55,703 nucleotides of DNA from Byssothecium circinans (lineage: Eukaryota; Ascomycota; Dothideomycetes; Pleosporales; Massarinaceae): NCBI GenBank assembly GCA_010015675.1, contig ML976980.1, forward strand, positions 935,244 through 990,946, read 5' to 3'. Under the pieces are notes generated by a model, which saw only the letters and a list, made by a program, of their open reading frames with translations, ran no database searches and had not been told where the DNA came from. Of this stretch, positions 1 to 11,024 are shown one piece after another; position 1 is the stretch's first letter; each line of letters starts with the position of its first letter. The translations under genes were made by a program, and so were the position numbers.

Positions 1-1
1 G

Positions 2-2461
2 GCGATCGACCCAGCAGTTGAGCAGCCGCAGCGACGGCGCTCACCGCGCAAAGCCCTGGCCGACGCGGCGTCCCAGGCCACCGAGAAGCACCCATTTGAG
101 TCGCAATTGCTTGCTGGAGTGCCTGAAGAGGCTATCATTGCGCCTGTAACTAGCAGCAAAGCCGCCACAGTAGCTAGTTTTGATGAGGATAACCGCGAGG
201 TGGAGGAGGGGTTTGATAAGCACTTCGCTGATAACTTTGACAGCATTGATTAGGATTGTTTAAAGCGCTTTTACAAGCCTCCGCGTACTCCAAAGCGGGC
301 TAAAAGCTGGATCTACAACCACGGCTATCGCGTCGCGCTGCGAAGTAAGCCTGAGGAGCTCTACTTTGTCTGCAAGTTCTACCATCAGCGGCGTTCGAAT
401 AATGGGATCTTAAAGGTTACGCAGTCAACAACTGCAGCGATTACTTACCTAGGGTTGCTAAGAGTAGGTCACAACCTTAGCCGCGACGGCAGTAAAGGCG
501 CTGAGCGGAAGCTGCCACCTGGCCAGAAGTCGCTGGAGATAGTAGCCAGTTCTGGCGTTTAAGTCAGTCAAGAGATCACCAACAAGATGGGTAACTTTAA
601 CGTACAAGGCTTCCATTTTGCTATTGTTACGTGGCTTCTTGAGAACAATCACCCGCTCCGCGAGCTCAAAACGCCCGCCTTTCGTGCCTTGATTAGCTTT
701 GCCAACCCAGAGGTAGAAGCAGCGCTGTGGGCGAACCACTAAAGCGTGTCAGCGTACGTGATGAGGCTATACGAATTCATGCTGCCAAAGGTTGTTACTG
801 CGCTGTCCAAATCGAGGAGCAAGATCCATATAAGCTTTGACGGTTAGACAACAAAGGGAGGCAAGCGGGGCTTCCTTGGAGTTGTAGCTCACTATGCTGA
901 CGCGTCAGGTAAGCTCGTAGACTTGCCTATAGCGCTACCACAGCTGACAGGCGCCCATACTGGTGAGAGGATTGCTGAGGTTGTTTCTCAAACGCTGCAG
1001 AAGTTTAGGATAAGCCCCTTAAAGCTAGGCTGCTTTGTACTCAACAACGCGTACGCCAATGATACTGTAGTTAGCTGCCTTGCTGGCCAATTCGGCTTTA
1101 CTGCCTCCCACTACCGCCTCCGCTGTGGTCCCCATACAATCAATCTCATCGCCCAGGCTATTATCTTTGGGAAAAATCCCCATTCATACGATAACGATAC
1201 GGCGGAACTGCTGGAGGAGGAGCAACTAATAGCTGAATGGTGCAAAGACGGGCCTTTAGGGGTACTTATTAACGTAATTAACTACATTTAAACTCCTTAG
1301 TAGTACGACAAGTTTAATTACTTTTAGCGTCTCGCTAACACTGAGCTGCCTACACACGAAAGGAAATCAATATTAGAGCCTATTAAGCCAGTTGTTACGC
1401 GTTGGAACTCATACTATGGCTGCTTTGTACGCGCTGTTCAGCTACAACACGCCGTCAGCAACTACGCCAACTACCACATACAGCACACGCGCAACCTCAA
1501 CGATATAGCTAAAAGACGCGGCAATAAGCTCCCTAACGCGCTAAAATGGATGCGGTCAGACGGCTTAAACAGCGCAGACTGGGCGGTGATCACGGAGTAT
1601 ATTGACGCGCTCAAGCCGCTTAAAGACGCTACAAAGCAGCTTAAAGGTCGCGGCAACAAGCTAGGCAGGTTTGGAGCGCTTTACTTAATTATCCCAGTCT
1701 TTGAAATGCTGCTCCACGAGCTTGAGCTGCGTGTTAAGCACTATACTGAGGTTAACTTTGAGCAACCTGGCGCTCTGGAGGATCATATACCTATCAACCT
1801 TCGCGCTGCCTGGGCTAAAGCCAACGATTACTACGCGAAACTTGATGCAAGCCCTTACCCGTACGCCGCTACGATCCTCCACCCGTACTACAAGCGTTAT
1901 TGCGATCGCAGTTGGCGCAAAAAGCCAGAATGGCTTGCGCGCAACAACGCTGCGTTTGAGCAGCTTTGGCGGCAATACAGGCCAGCTGACGAGCCAAAAA
2001 GCAGCCCAGCTGCGCAATCCAGCGACCTTGAGGACGCTATCGCTGCAATAGCTGACGCTGACGATAGTAGCGACGACGAGGATTTAGATGAGTACCAGCG
2101 GTGGAAGAGACTGGAGCTAAAATGGACGCGCGAGCAGCTTAATGGTGGCAGCTGCCCCGTCCGTTATTGGATCAAACTGGCGCCGAAATACCCCAATTTA
2201 TCACGCTTAGCAATTGACGTCCTAACAATCCCCGCCTCTAGCTGCGAGTGCGAGCGCCTCTTCAGCGAGCTTGGTGATCTACTAGAGCCAAAAAGACGCA
2301 AAATTGGGGCTCAATTGCTGGCAGCTTTGCAGTGTATTCGAGCCTGGCAGCGAGCTGGTTTTGAACGCCCAGCTGAGGAGGTTGCTGAGAAGCTTGAAGC
2401 GCTAGTTACTGACGACGAGCTAGGCAACAGATATGGGATATGCGACTGGGAGTTTTCTTAG
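2..2461 (+). pseudogene. hAT-family transposase remnant, 5' end outside the window
   Basis: One continuous frame encodes a hAT transposase from the window edge to the TAG at 2459-2461. Eight in-frame stops break it (251, 560, 740, 845, 1289, 1298, 1301, 1325) and I see no frameshift. The central RNase-H-like part is recognisable: the motif FDG-stop-TTKGGKRGFLG at about 836-880 has TAG where hAT proteins have Trp, followed by PIALPQLTGAHTGERIAEVV. The C-terminal dimerisation region (hATC) at about 2160-2360 reads YWIKLAPKYPNLSRLAIDVL then SSCECERLFSE, characteristic of the family. TGG-to-TAG and CAG/CAA-to-stop changes fit light RIP. The copy cannot encode a full transposase. The region from 1550 to 2461 is open for 303 codons but is only the C-terminal part, not a separate gene. 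The family is clear; the exact subfamily is not determined. Confidence 0.88.
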
Positions 2462-2588
2462 CAGTAATCTGTACCTACTTCAACTCTGTACAGCACAAAT
2501 TTTATCAAGCAAGCAAGCAAGTCTCAAGCAATTAGAGCCAAAACTTCACCCAAGTTAAGCAAGTCAAGCATCTAATGAGCTAGAACCC

Positions 2589-2629
2589 AAGCAAGCAAAG
2601 CAGACGCTCAAAACTTGCTTTGCTTGCTT
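2589..2629. repeat. perfect 14-bp inverted repeat downstream of the hAT ORF
   Basis: AAGCAAGCAAAGCA at 2589-2602 is the exact reverse complement of 2616-2629, with a 13-nt loop. Just upstream (2505-2525) the tetramer GCAA is repeated directly. Subterminal short repeats of this kind are common in hAT elements, so this probably belongs to the 3' untranslated end of the element. The outer terminal repeat and 8-bp target duplication cannot be fixed because the left end is outside the window. Confidence 0.6.
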
Positions 2630-2753
2630 GTTAGCAACTCTGTCCTCCAGTCGATTCGCTGTCTGACATAGACGTCGCACTCGTGCTCCCTAGCTGTGAA
2701 TGCTAGCCCTATAGTGGTTGCTCTCTAGCGATTTAGTGGTGGTTTGGGTGGTC

Positions 2754-3070
2754 GAAGGTTACTAAAACTGTCGGCCCCCCTCCACAGCTGCTCCCTGGCT
2801 GTGCTGTGGTTTTGTGCTGCTCCCTGGCTTTGCACACTAAGGTTGTGAGATTGGTTGAAGGTTACTAAAACCGTCGGCCGCCCTCCCACAGCTGCTCCCT
2901 GGCTTTGCTGTGGTCGTGCGCTGCTCCCTGGCTTTGCACACTAAGGTTGTACGCTGCTCCCTGGCTTTGCGTATTGGTTGTAAGATTAGTCGAAGGTTAC
3001 CAAAACCTATCGGCCGCCCTCCACAGCTGCTCCCTGGCTTTGCCATTGTCTTTGCGCTGCTCCCTGGTAT
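2754..3070. repeat. GC-rich minisatellite-like repeat
   Basis: Three degenerate copies of a higher-order unit begin with GAAGGTTACTAAAAC at about 2754, 2857 and 2992 (spacing 103 and 135 bp). Each continues through a CGGCCGCCCTCCACAG-like stretch. Within them the core CTGCTCCCTGGCTTTGC recurs at least seven times. It has no coding character. It could be a subterminal repeat of the neighbouring hAT element or an independent minisatellite. Confidence 0.7.
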
Positions 3071-3678
3071 ATCGGCGCGATTACAGGTCTCCTATGTGGC
3101 TCAGCATTAGATTCCGAAATCTTAATCACAGAGGGGGTTCTTGGCGCCGGAAGCGATAAACTCTCTGGTTTCAATAGTTGCTCTCTGGTGAAGGTTCTGA
3201 TTTCCCATGTGAAAATTAGGCCGGACGTGAGCATCCTCTCTAGTTGTTGATGCTGAACGTATCGCGATAGTCTTGCTCTCTAGCGTTGATGCGATGCCTC
3301 ATGTAGATACCACCAGTATCATATATCTCTTATTCTTAGGTGACTGCCACCTGCTGAATCCTTTTCAGCCAAAGCTAGTAACCACTACTGTAGTCCAAAC
3401 GTGCGTCGCCATCTCTACGACGTATCGCAGATATGAGCCCGGGCACGACCTCCAAATGAGCCAGCGTAGCTCACACAACTCCAATTCAGCTCACGGTATG
3501 GGATATTCGTAGAGGGAACGCGTGTTTGGTAGCTAAAGCAATTGTATTCTTTTCTGTCCTAAACAAAGAGTGTGGTGTCCATTGCGTGCCCCGTAGCTAG
3601 TGTTGAAACCAGCCACTATATACTAACCTGACCCCGTGACTATAGGTTGAGCTATTGGTCACTCTGTGCCACGGCACA
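3071..3678. other. intergenic / repeat-flank stretch without a supported gene
   Basis: Between the minisatellite and the truncated pogo copy I see only short open frames with no domain or codon pattern. The change from mixed composition to TA-rich, TAG-laden sequence occurs at about 3679, where homology to the downstream pogo copy D begins. Confidence 0.5.
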
Positions 3679-4487
3679 CCCCTCTTCTACTAAGCCTAGC
3701 AGGCCTCCTTTAAGGAAATAATAATCCTTAAGGCCTTTAAAGCTATATACCTCTTACCCTTTAATCCTAAGGTTATATTAAAGAGGTTTAACACTAGCTT
3801 AAGCTCCTTAAGTAATAGTGAGTCCTTAGCCTTAAGTGCCTTAAACTAGAGGAAGACTAAAGGTCTACTACGTTAGGTAGTTAAGGATTAAGGTAATAGA
3901 TAAGCTTAAAAGCTAAGCTAGGCCTTCTACTAAATCTTAACTTAAAAAGCCCTCCTTAAGTATAAAGTTAAGGGCCTACGCAAGGCTCTAATTAATAAGA
4001 GGACGCGCAGGAAGTAAGGCAAGCCTCTCCTGCTTAAGGAGCCTAAGGAGTATTAAGGTAGAGCTATATTCTAGTCTCTAAGGAAGGTAAAGGAGGCATA
4101 AGATTAATAGTAGCTTAAGGAGCGCGAGGAGGAGTAGGTATAACACTAAAAAGCTAAGATAAATAGGCTTTGTAAGGAGGTAAGGCAGGCCAAGGTAAGG
4201 GAGAAGGAGATAAGGCGTTAGGTAAGGGCTAAGGCTAGGATATTAAGGGAGAGGGAGAAGGCTAAGAAGGCTACTAAGTAAGCCTTATAATAGGCAGCTT
4301 ACAAGACTATAAAATAACTTAAACAAGCTCTTAAAACTTCCTAAAAGGGTAAGAAGCACTTCCTTAAGGCTCCTACTAAAGCTACTCTAAAAAAGAGAGC
4401 TATTATAAAGCCTATAGGTAGTAGAGAGCCTTAAGGTACTATTATAGGCGTAGCAGCTATTTAGTTATAACGCGGCTAAGTAATTAA
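3679..4487 (+). mobile_element. pogo/Fot1-like element C, left (5'-truncated) part
   Basis: From about 3679 this matches, on the plus strand, the 3' half of the minus-strand element D (compare 3679-3790 with the reverse complement of about 9830-9925). It encodes the charged, Lys/Glu-rich C-terminal tail of a pogo-type transposase, now full of TAG/TAA codons. About 1 kb of the 5' part, including the DNA-binding domain, is missing. At 4488-4489 a TA marks the point where element A interrupts it; the sequence resumes at 8775. Corresponding sequence in D is uninterrupted at this TA, so the insertion is directly visible. Confidence 0.85.
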
Positions 4488-4489
4488 TA

Positions 4490-4533
4490 ACGTTAGGTTT
4501 AGTAATCTACCTACCTTAGTAATGCGCCTACCT
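4490..4533. repeat. left terminal inverted repeat of element A
   Basis: It pairs with 6587-6630. The left copy carries mostly T or A where the right copy has C or G, the direction expected of RIP acting on the left end only. The flanking dinucleotide is TA. Confidence 0.75.
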
Positions 4534-6586
4534 AGCCACCTATCTAGCTACTATAAAAGTAAGATTATACTATCGCCTATAGTAGCTATTATCACGAGAT
4601 TTTATAGTAGAGTAGTAATTAGATACTTATAATTAATTTATACTATTTAAATTTCTTTAGAAGGTTAATTTTTCACCCGTAAGAGTTAACTTTTAGTAGA
4701 GGGCTTAGTGTAGGCTTACCACCTCTACTACTACCTTTAATAGCGTGCGTAACCTACGCACGCTTTACCTTTAGCCTAGCCTTCTGTAAGGCTGCCCTCT
4801 TACCTCTTTAGGATAATTATAGAGATTTTTAGGCAGTTGTAGCCTCTTTTTCCTACTGTTTCTTGCGCTGAATTTTAGCTTATTCTGTAGCCTTCCTTTC
4901 CTTCTCTTTCTCCCTCTTAACTTTAGCTATTTTATGACCTACACACTTCTCCTCTATAATCTTTTTTTTATATAAGGTAGCTTATGCCTTAAGCTCTTTA
5001 TTATTAGCTTTTTAGAGTTTTTCTTTAGCTTCTTAACATGCTCTTACTTGCTTATAAGTATAAGCTTCTCTAATCTTTAAAGGACTCTAAAAGACTGCAC
5101 CACTATAGTACTCCTTACGCTGCTAAAGATTAAGGGCCTTACTCTTCTTTTTATACTTCTCTTTAGTTGTAAGCGCGTACCTTAGGCTATTATTTTTATA
5201 CTAAAGAAGATTATTTTATACCTACAGGTAGTAGAGAGAAAGAGTAATCTTTTTACCCTTCTTTTTAGCCCTATCTTTGATTACTACCTCTACGATTAAT
5301 CTTATCTTTCTCTAGTCTACCTTAGCTAAGATAGGTAAGCTTATTAGAGTTTTAATTACCTCTAGCATCTTTAGGCAGAATCTTTTAAGTATAACCTTAC
5401 TATTTAAAGGCACTACCCTAGTAGCTTTAAAGGACTTTAAAATAAGCTCCTTTATAAAGGAGGTGCACCACGCACGCTAGAATAATAGAAAAAAGTTACC
5501 TTTCTTAAGGGGAATAAGGCCTTAGCTGCGCTAGAGGTGGTAGGTGAGCTCATGCTTATAGGTAGATAAGAGTAGCTTAAACATAACTACATTAAGTAGC
5601 TAAAGTGTGTAGGTTAAATAAGGAGGATATATAACTATAAGGATCTTATTATTATTGTAATAGTCTAAGAAATCCATGGTTATATAGGAGCTATAGCCAT
5701 CTATAATTAGTAGCTACTATCTCCCTTTAGCTTTCTTCTTTATGTAGTGATTAAACACTTGCTTAAGCTAGGCTAATCCTATATTATTATTTATCTATCT
5801 AGAGGCGGATAAAGTAATAAAAACCTAGTGCTTTCCTATATTAATTATGTCTACCTAGCTGCTTTATATTACGCTCTTCTTAGACTTATAGATAAGGCCT
5901 AGGGGGAGGTAGCTACTATTAGCGCAGATAGCTGCTAGCAAAGTTATCTACTTATATAAGCTATCTTAGAGAGATACCCTAATCTCCTTTAACTCTTATC
6001 TTACCTTGCTAAAGATCCTCTTGCTCCTACCTATCACTCTAATTATAAAGCCCTTTTCATCTATATTATACGTGTTTAAAGGTAGTACGTTATACTAGCT
6101 AACCTTATTAATAAAGAGATTAAAGTATAGCTTATACTTTACTTTAGAATTAGCCCTATAGCGTATAGCGTCTATACTGCCTATCTATCACGAGGTAAGA
6201 TAGTTCTTGTTTCTTAATATAAAACGTCTAACCTAGCTAAGTCCTACATGCTCCTTAGCCACCTATAACGCGAAATTTTGTATTATTTACCTTATAGGTA
6301 GTAGCCCTTAAGTAGTAAGACTTTTAATATACTCTACAAGCTCTAGCTCTTGTTATAGGCTAAGTTTCTACTTCTTGACTTCCTAGGCCTCCATTGAGCC
6401 CTGAATGCCCTTGCACCTTCGCGACAGCGTAGTTCGTGATACTTTGTACTTGGCTGCACACTTTTTATACGAGAAATCATCGTCTGATTCACGCGATTTC
6501 ATTTCCGCAATCGCTTCGTCAATTGGCGCCATATTGGTGGAGTTATCGCGCGTTGAAGTTGGTGTAAGTTTCGTGTTGTGATGTTC

Positions 6587-6630
6587 GGGTAGGCGTATCA
6601 CTAAGGTGGGCGTATCGCTGATCCCGACGT
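6587..6630. repeat. right terminal inverted repeat of element A
   Basis: It is the reverse-complement partner of 4490-4533 and is followed directly by TA at 6631-6632, which is also the left flank of element B. The end is GC-balanced and apparently spared from mutation. Confidence 0.75.
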
Positions 6631-6632
6631 TA

Positions 6633-6684
6633 ACGTAGTGGCTTACGTGATGCATAGGTTTACGTAATACGCACCCTACACTAA
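6633..6684. repeat. left terminal inverted repeat of element B
   Basis: It starts ACGTAGTGGCTTACGTGATG and is the reverse-complement partner of the right end at 8704-8772. It contains two copies of a short CATYACGTAA-type subrepeat. Confidence 0.78.
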
Positions 6685-8703
6685 AATACCATAATCTTTA
6701 TAACCTCATAACTACACTAGTATGGATCTGATTAACGCTGCAATTAAAGAAATCAACTCCCTAGAGTTAGGCGAAACTTTCTTATATAAAGAAATTATGA
6801 AAAAACATAGTGTTATGCGCTTAACGCTAACGCGCTAGTACTAGGCTATCATAGTACCCCACACTTTAAAGATTGCTAATTAATAGAAGATTACCCCATA
6901 ATAAGAGATAGAGCTTATAAGCTATATAGAGGGACTTTCAGCTCATTAACTTCCTCCTATAAGGGAGATAGTATAAAATTTCGCCTCTATAATAGCTAAA
7001 CAGCCTATAAGTAAATACTAGGTTACCTAATTTATTAATTATAACTATCTTACTATTACACCTTACTAGGCCCTAGGGATAGATCACGTACGCTACTAAG
7101 CTAATTTAGGGGCTAAATATAAGCAATTCTTTTAACTTCTGCTAGATAAGATTAAGGAGTATAATATAGAGCCTCATCACACGTATAATATAGATGAGAA
7201 GGGCTTCCTTATAGGGATTATTAGAAGAAGCAAAAGGATCTTTAGTAAAGCTATGTAGGACCATAAGGAAGTTATAGCAGCCCTCTAAGATAGTAATAGG
7301 GAGTAGGTAACGCTTCTAGCATGCGTTTATACTAATAGAACTGCGTTACTACTAGGGCTACTATTTATAGCTACTAATAAGGCTCTCTAATCAGCCTAAG
7401 TAGAGGATATTAAGGCTAGGAAGTAGGAGGTTTTCATTACTACTTCTCCTAATAGATAGACTAGCAATGATATAGGCCTTACGTAGCTTAAGTAGGTCTT
7501 TAATTAGTATATAAAAGTGAAAGCTTATTAATCCTACTAATTACTAATCCTAGATAGCTATAGGTCCTACGTTACTAGGGACTTTATCAACTACTATGAC
7601 TATAATTAAATCCTCCTTATAATATTTCCTCCCTATTTAACTTACACGCTGCAGCCCCTTAATGTAGTACTCTTTAAGCCTCTCTTATTAGTATACTTAA
7701 AAGCCCTTACTAACTACCTCTATAGGGCCTAAGGACTATTACTAGTAAAGAAAGGGGATTTCTTCCCTCTCTTCTAGGAAGCCTAGACTACCTCCTTTAA
7801 GAAAGAAATAATTCTAAAGTCCTTTAAGGCTACTAGTATATAGCCCTATAATGCTAAAGTAATCCTCTAAAGGTTTACTAAATTAACGCTAGAGCTATAG
7901 GATTCACGAGAGAGCTCTACCTTAGTACTTAGCAGTAAGGATTAGCTAAAAATTAAGACCCTTATGCGTAAAGCTATAAGGGATAAGGGTAGTAAGGAGG
8001 TATAGAAGCTAAAATATTCTCTCTACTATATCTCTATTTAGAATAAGCTACTCCACGCAGAAGTATAAGGCTTACAAGAGGCCCTACTTGTTAAGAAGAA
8101 ATAATAGAAGAAGAGCAAGCCTCTAGACCTACAATAACGCAAGGAGTACTATAGTAGTGCAGTTTTCTAGTCCCTAAAGAAGCTAAGGGAGGCTAGAGTA
8201 CGCGAGAGCGTTATAGATAAGGAGAAAGAGAAAGTAGAACTTAAAAAAGCGCATAAGAAGGCAGAATGAGCCTTAGACAAGCTACGCTAGCTATAGGAGA
8301 AGAAGGAGAGAGAAAGGTTAAGGGTTAAGAAAAGGGAGGAAAAGGAGAGGATTATAGCAGAGAAGGAGGCTAAGAAACAACGCAGGATTTAGCAAGAAAA
8401 CTCTAAAAAGGCTATATAAACTTCTTAAAAGGGAAAAAGGAAGGCCTTAAAGCCTACTACTAAGCCTAGGTAGTAGAAAAAGCAATGAGTAGTAGTTATA
8501 GAGGGTGTAGAGGATAGGGGTAGTAAAATAGCGCGTAATCTACTACCTATAATTACTACGTAGCGTGGGCGCAATATTAAACTTCTAGCGAAATTCTAGT
8601 AGTACATTTTTTTCACAGTAATTTATATAGTAAATTAATGCAATATAGGAATTATTTAGCTATTATAGATGGCGCTAGCATAGCGTTTATAAAAAGGGGT
8701 GAT

Positions 8704-8772
8704 TTAGTATAGGGTGCGCATCACGTAAACCTACGCATCACGTAAACCTGCGCATTACGTAAGCCACTACGT
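8704..8772. repeat. right terminal inverted repeat of element B, with one extra subrepeat
   Basis: It ends GTAAGCCACTACGT followed by TA. Compared with the left end it contains one extra copy of a roughly 19-bp unit (GCATCACGTAAACCTRC-like), giving three units instead of two. Confidence 0.75.
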
Positions 8773-8774
8773 TA

Positions 8775-8946
8775 CTCTATAGTAATATTTATAGCGTAAT
8801 ATATTATTTGACACCTATACATCTCTCTACTAAAAAAGATCATAATAATAGCTATAATATGAGGCTCTATAGCCTTAAATTGTAACGTTATTTTAGTGTT
8901 CAGGTAGGTCATTTCGCTAGGGGGGTCGCTTTAGGGTGAACCTTAG
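8775..8946 (+). mobile_element. pogo/Fot1-like element C, right part and terminal repeat
   Basis: This is the continuation of element C after the A and B insertions. The sequence CTCTATAGTAATATTTATAG follows the TA exactly as in the uninterrupted copy D (reverse complement of 9128 downward). It ends at 8946 with a terminal sequence ending CCTTAG, followed by TA (8947-8948), GCA, and the TA that flanks D. It is strongly TA-rich. Confidence 0.8.
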
Positions 8947-8953
8947 TAGCATA

Positions 8954-8997
8954 CTAAGGTGGATAGTCAAATAAGCCTAACAGCTAAATAAGATACC
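8954..8997. repeat. left terminal inverted repeat of element D (mutated copy)
   Basis: It is the reverse-complement partner of 11025-11068. All 13 differences are C-to-T or G-to-A in this copy. Confidence 0.85.
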
Positions 8998-11024
8998 TTG
9001 AACACTAAAATAGCCCTATAACTTAAGGCCGTAGAGCCTTACATAATAGCTATTATTATGATCTTTTCTAGTAGAGAGATGTATAGGTGTTAAATAATAT
9101 ATTACGCTATAAATATTACTATAGAGTATTAATTGCGTGGCCGCGTTATAACTAAATAGCTACTACGCCTGTAATAGCACCTTAAGGCTCTCTACTACCT
9201 ATAGGCCTTATAATAGCTCTCTTTTTTAGAGTAGCTTTGGTAGGAGCCTTAAGGCTGCGCTTCTTACCCTTTTAGGAAGTTTTAAGAGCTTATTAGAGTT
9301 ATTTTATAGTCTTGTAAGCTGCCTATTATAAGGCTTACTTAGTAGCCTTCTTAGCCTTCTCCTTCTCCCTTACTAGCCTAGCTGCAGCCCTTGCCTAACG
9401 CCTTATCTCCTTCTCCTTTGCCTTTGCCTGCCTTGCCTCCTTATAAAGCCTATTTATCTTAGCTTTTTAGTATTGCAGCTACTCCTCCTTACACTCCTTA
9501 AGCTACTATCAATCACGTGCCTCCTTTACCTTCCTTAGAGACTAGAATATAGCTCTACCTTAATACTCCTTAGGCTCCTTAAGTAGGAGGGGCTTACCTT
9601 ACTTCCTACGCGTCCTCTTATTAACTAGAGCCTCCCTTAGCTTAACTACCTTATCCTTAAGGAGAGCGTTTTAAACTAAGTTTAAGTAAAAGACCTAGCT
9701 TAGCTATTTAACCTATCTATTACCTTGATTAGCTACTACTTAGCGTAGTAGGCGCTCTATCTTCCTCTAGTTAAAGGCGCTAATAGCTAAGGACTCGCTA
9801 TTACTAGAGCTTAGGCTAGTATTAAACCTCTTTAATATAACCTTAGGATTAAAGGGTAAGAGGCCTATAGCCTTAAAGGCCTTAAAGATTATTGTTTCCT
9901 TAAAGGAGGCCTGCTAGGCTTAGTAGAAGAGGGGGAAGAAATCCCTCTTACTTATTAAGGTAAGGCCCTAGCTCCTCTCTATAAAAGCTAAGATCTTATT
10001 TAAGTAGGCTATTAATAGAGGCTTAAATATAGCTACATTAAGTAGCTACAGCGTATAGGTTGAATAAGAAGGATAGATAGTAAGGAGGATCTTATTCTAA
10101 TTATAGTACTTAATAAAATCCATTATAAGGTAAGATCTATAGCTATCTAGGATAAGTAATTAATAAGAAGATTAAGCCTTCACCTTTATACTATGATTAA
10201 ACACCTATTTAATCCATGCGAGGCTAATATTATTATTCGTCCATCTAGAGGGTAATAAGGAGATTTAAACCTAATAAGTCTTATAATTAAGGGCCTATAG
10301 CTAAGAGTCCTGTATTAATTCTAAGGCTAACTAATAGATAAGAGTGGGCTTAAGGTAAGATCTATTAGCGCAGATATAAGCTAGCAGTGTTATCCACTCT
10401 TAAGAGCTATCCTGAATAGTACTCCTCCTCTTCCCGTCCTTATATAAGGCCCTGCTAAAGATCCTCTTTAAGCGACCTATAATACTAAGCAGGAAGCCCT
10501 TCTCATCTATATTGTAGGTATGACGCGGCTTAACGCGATACTGCTTAATTTTCTCGCGTAGGAGGCCGAAGTAGAGGCTATACTTCCTCCCTAAATTAGC
10601 TTTATAGTGGCTATTGTTAATCCCCGTCATCCATTTTAAAATAAGCTCATTAGGATATTGCTGCATAAAGCGGTTAACCTAGTGTACTCTAACCTCTCTC
10701 TACGCAATCTGTAAGGCGAAATTTCGCATCATAGCTCGTGTAGGTGGTAGGCCTTGCCTTGTAAGGCGTTTAATATAGCGTAGGAGCTCTAGCTCCTGTT
10801 GTGGATGGAGAGCTTGTTGATTCTCCGCCATTGTACTGCGTGACCTTGAGACGCCTTGGTGTCGCCGCGCGAGCGTTGCATGGCTGCAACTATAATCTCT
10901 TGCAATCTGTCTATAGCTGAATTGTTCTGTAGGTCCTAGTGATTCAATCGCTGCAATCGCAGCCTCAATTGAGCTCATGGTGGTAGAGTTATCGCGTGTT
11001 GAAGTTGAGGTGTTGTCGTGGTGG

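Larger units (their letters stand above)
4490..6630 (-). mobile_element. pogo/Fot1-like DNA transposon A, RIP-degraded
   Basis: This 2141-bp element lies between TA dinucleotides (4488-4489 and 6631-6632). Imperfect terminal inverted repeats of about 44 bp begin ACGT at both ends; about 31 of 44 bases agree and most differences are transitions. The transposase runs on the minus strand. Its N-terminal helix-turn-helix is still readable from a start at about 6531 (MAPIDEAIAEMKSRESDDDF, then YKVSRTTLSRRCKG). The DDE motif TYNIDEKG lies at about 6050-6080. The rest is riddled with stops. Bases 6370-6630 are GC-balanced and look unmutated, unlike the remainder. It inserted into element C. Confidence 0.85.
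6633..8772 (+). mobile_element. pogo/Fot1-like DNA transposon B, RIP-degraded
   Basis: This 2140-bp element is flanked by TA at 6631-6632 and 8773-8774. Its terminal inverted repeats begin ACGTAGTGGCTTACGT and are clearly different from those of A and D. The decayed transposase starts at 6723 (MDLINAAIKEINSLELGETF) with a pogo-type helix-turn-helix. It has the first catalytic Asp in TYNIDEKGFL (about 7178-7210) and the second in LILDSYRSYV (about 7545-7575). The third conserved acidic position reads PLNV rather than PLDV (about 7650). A Lys/Glu-rich C-terminal tail follows. Many TAG/TAA codons interrupt it. It sits in tandem with A at the single TA of element C. Confidence 0.87.
8775..9128. 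repeat. large inverted repeat made by tail-to-tail 3' ends of elements C and D
   Basis: Bases 8775-8900 are a near-exact reverse complement of 9001-9128, over about 125 bp, with a central spacer of about 100 bp. The arms are the 3' untranslated ends of C (plus) and D (minus). The centre holds the two outer TIRs meeting as CTTAG-TA-GCA-TA-CTAAG, itself a small palindrome. On a single strand this could fold into a long hairpin. Confidence 0.88.

Noticed and set aside
1685..2051. Open frames on both strands overlapping the hAT C-terminal region
   Set aside because: They are shadows of the hAT reading frame, with no domain of their own.
6383..6655. A 90-codon minus-strand frame spanning the A/B junction
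   Set aside because: Its first 41 codons read across the end of element A and the TIR of B. Only the part from about 6531 downward is transposase sequence.
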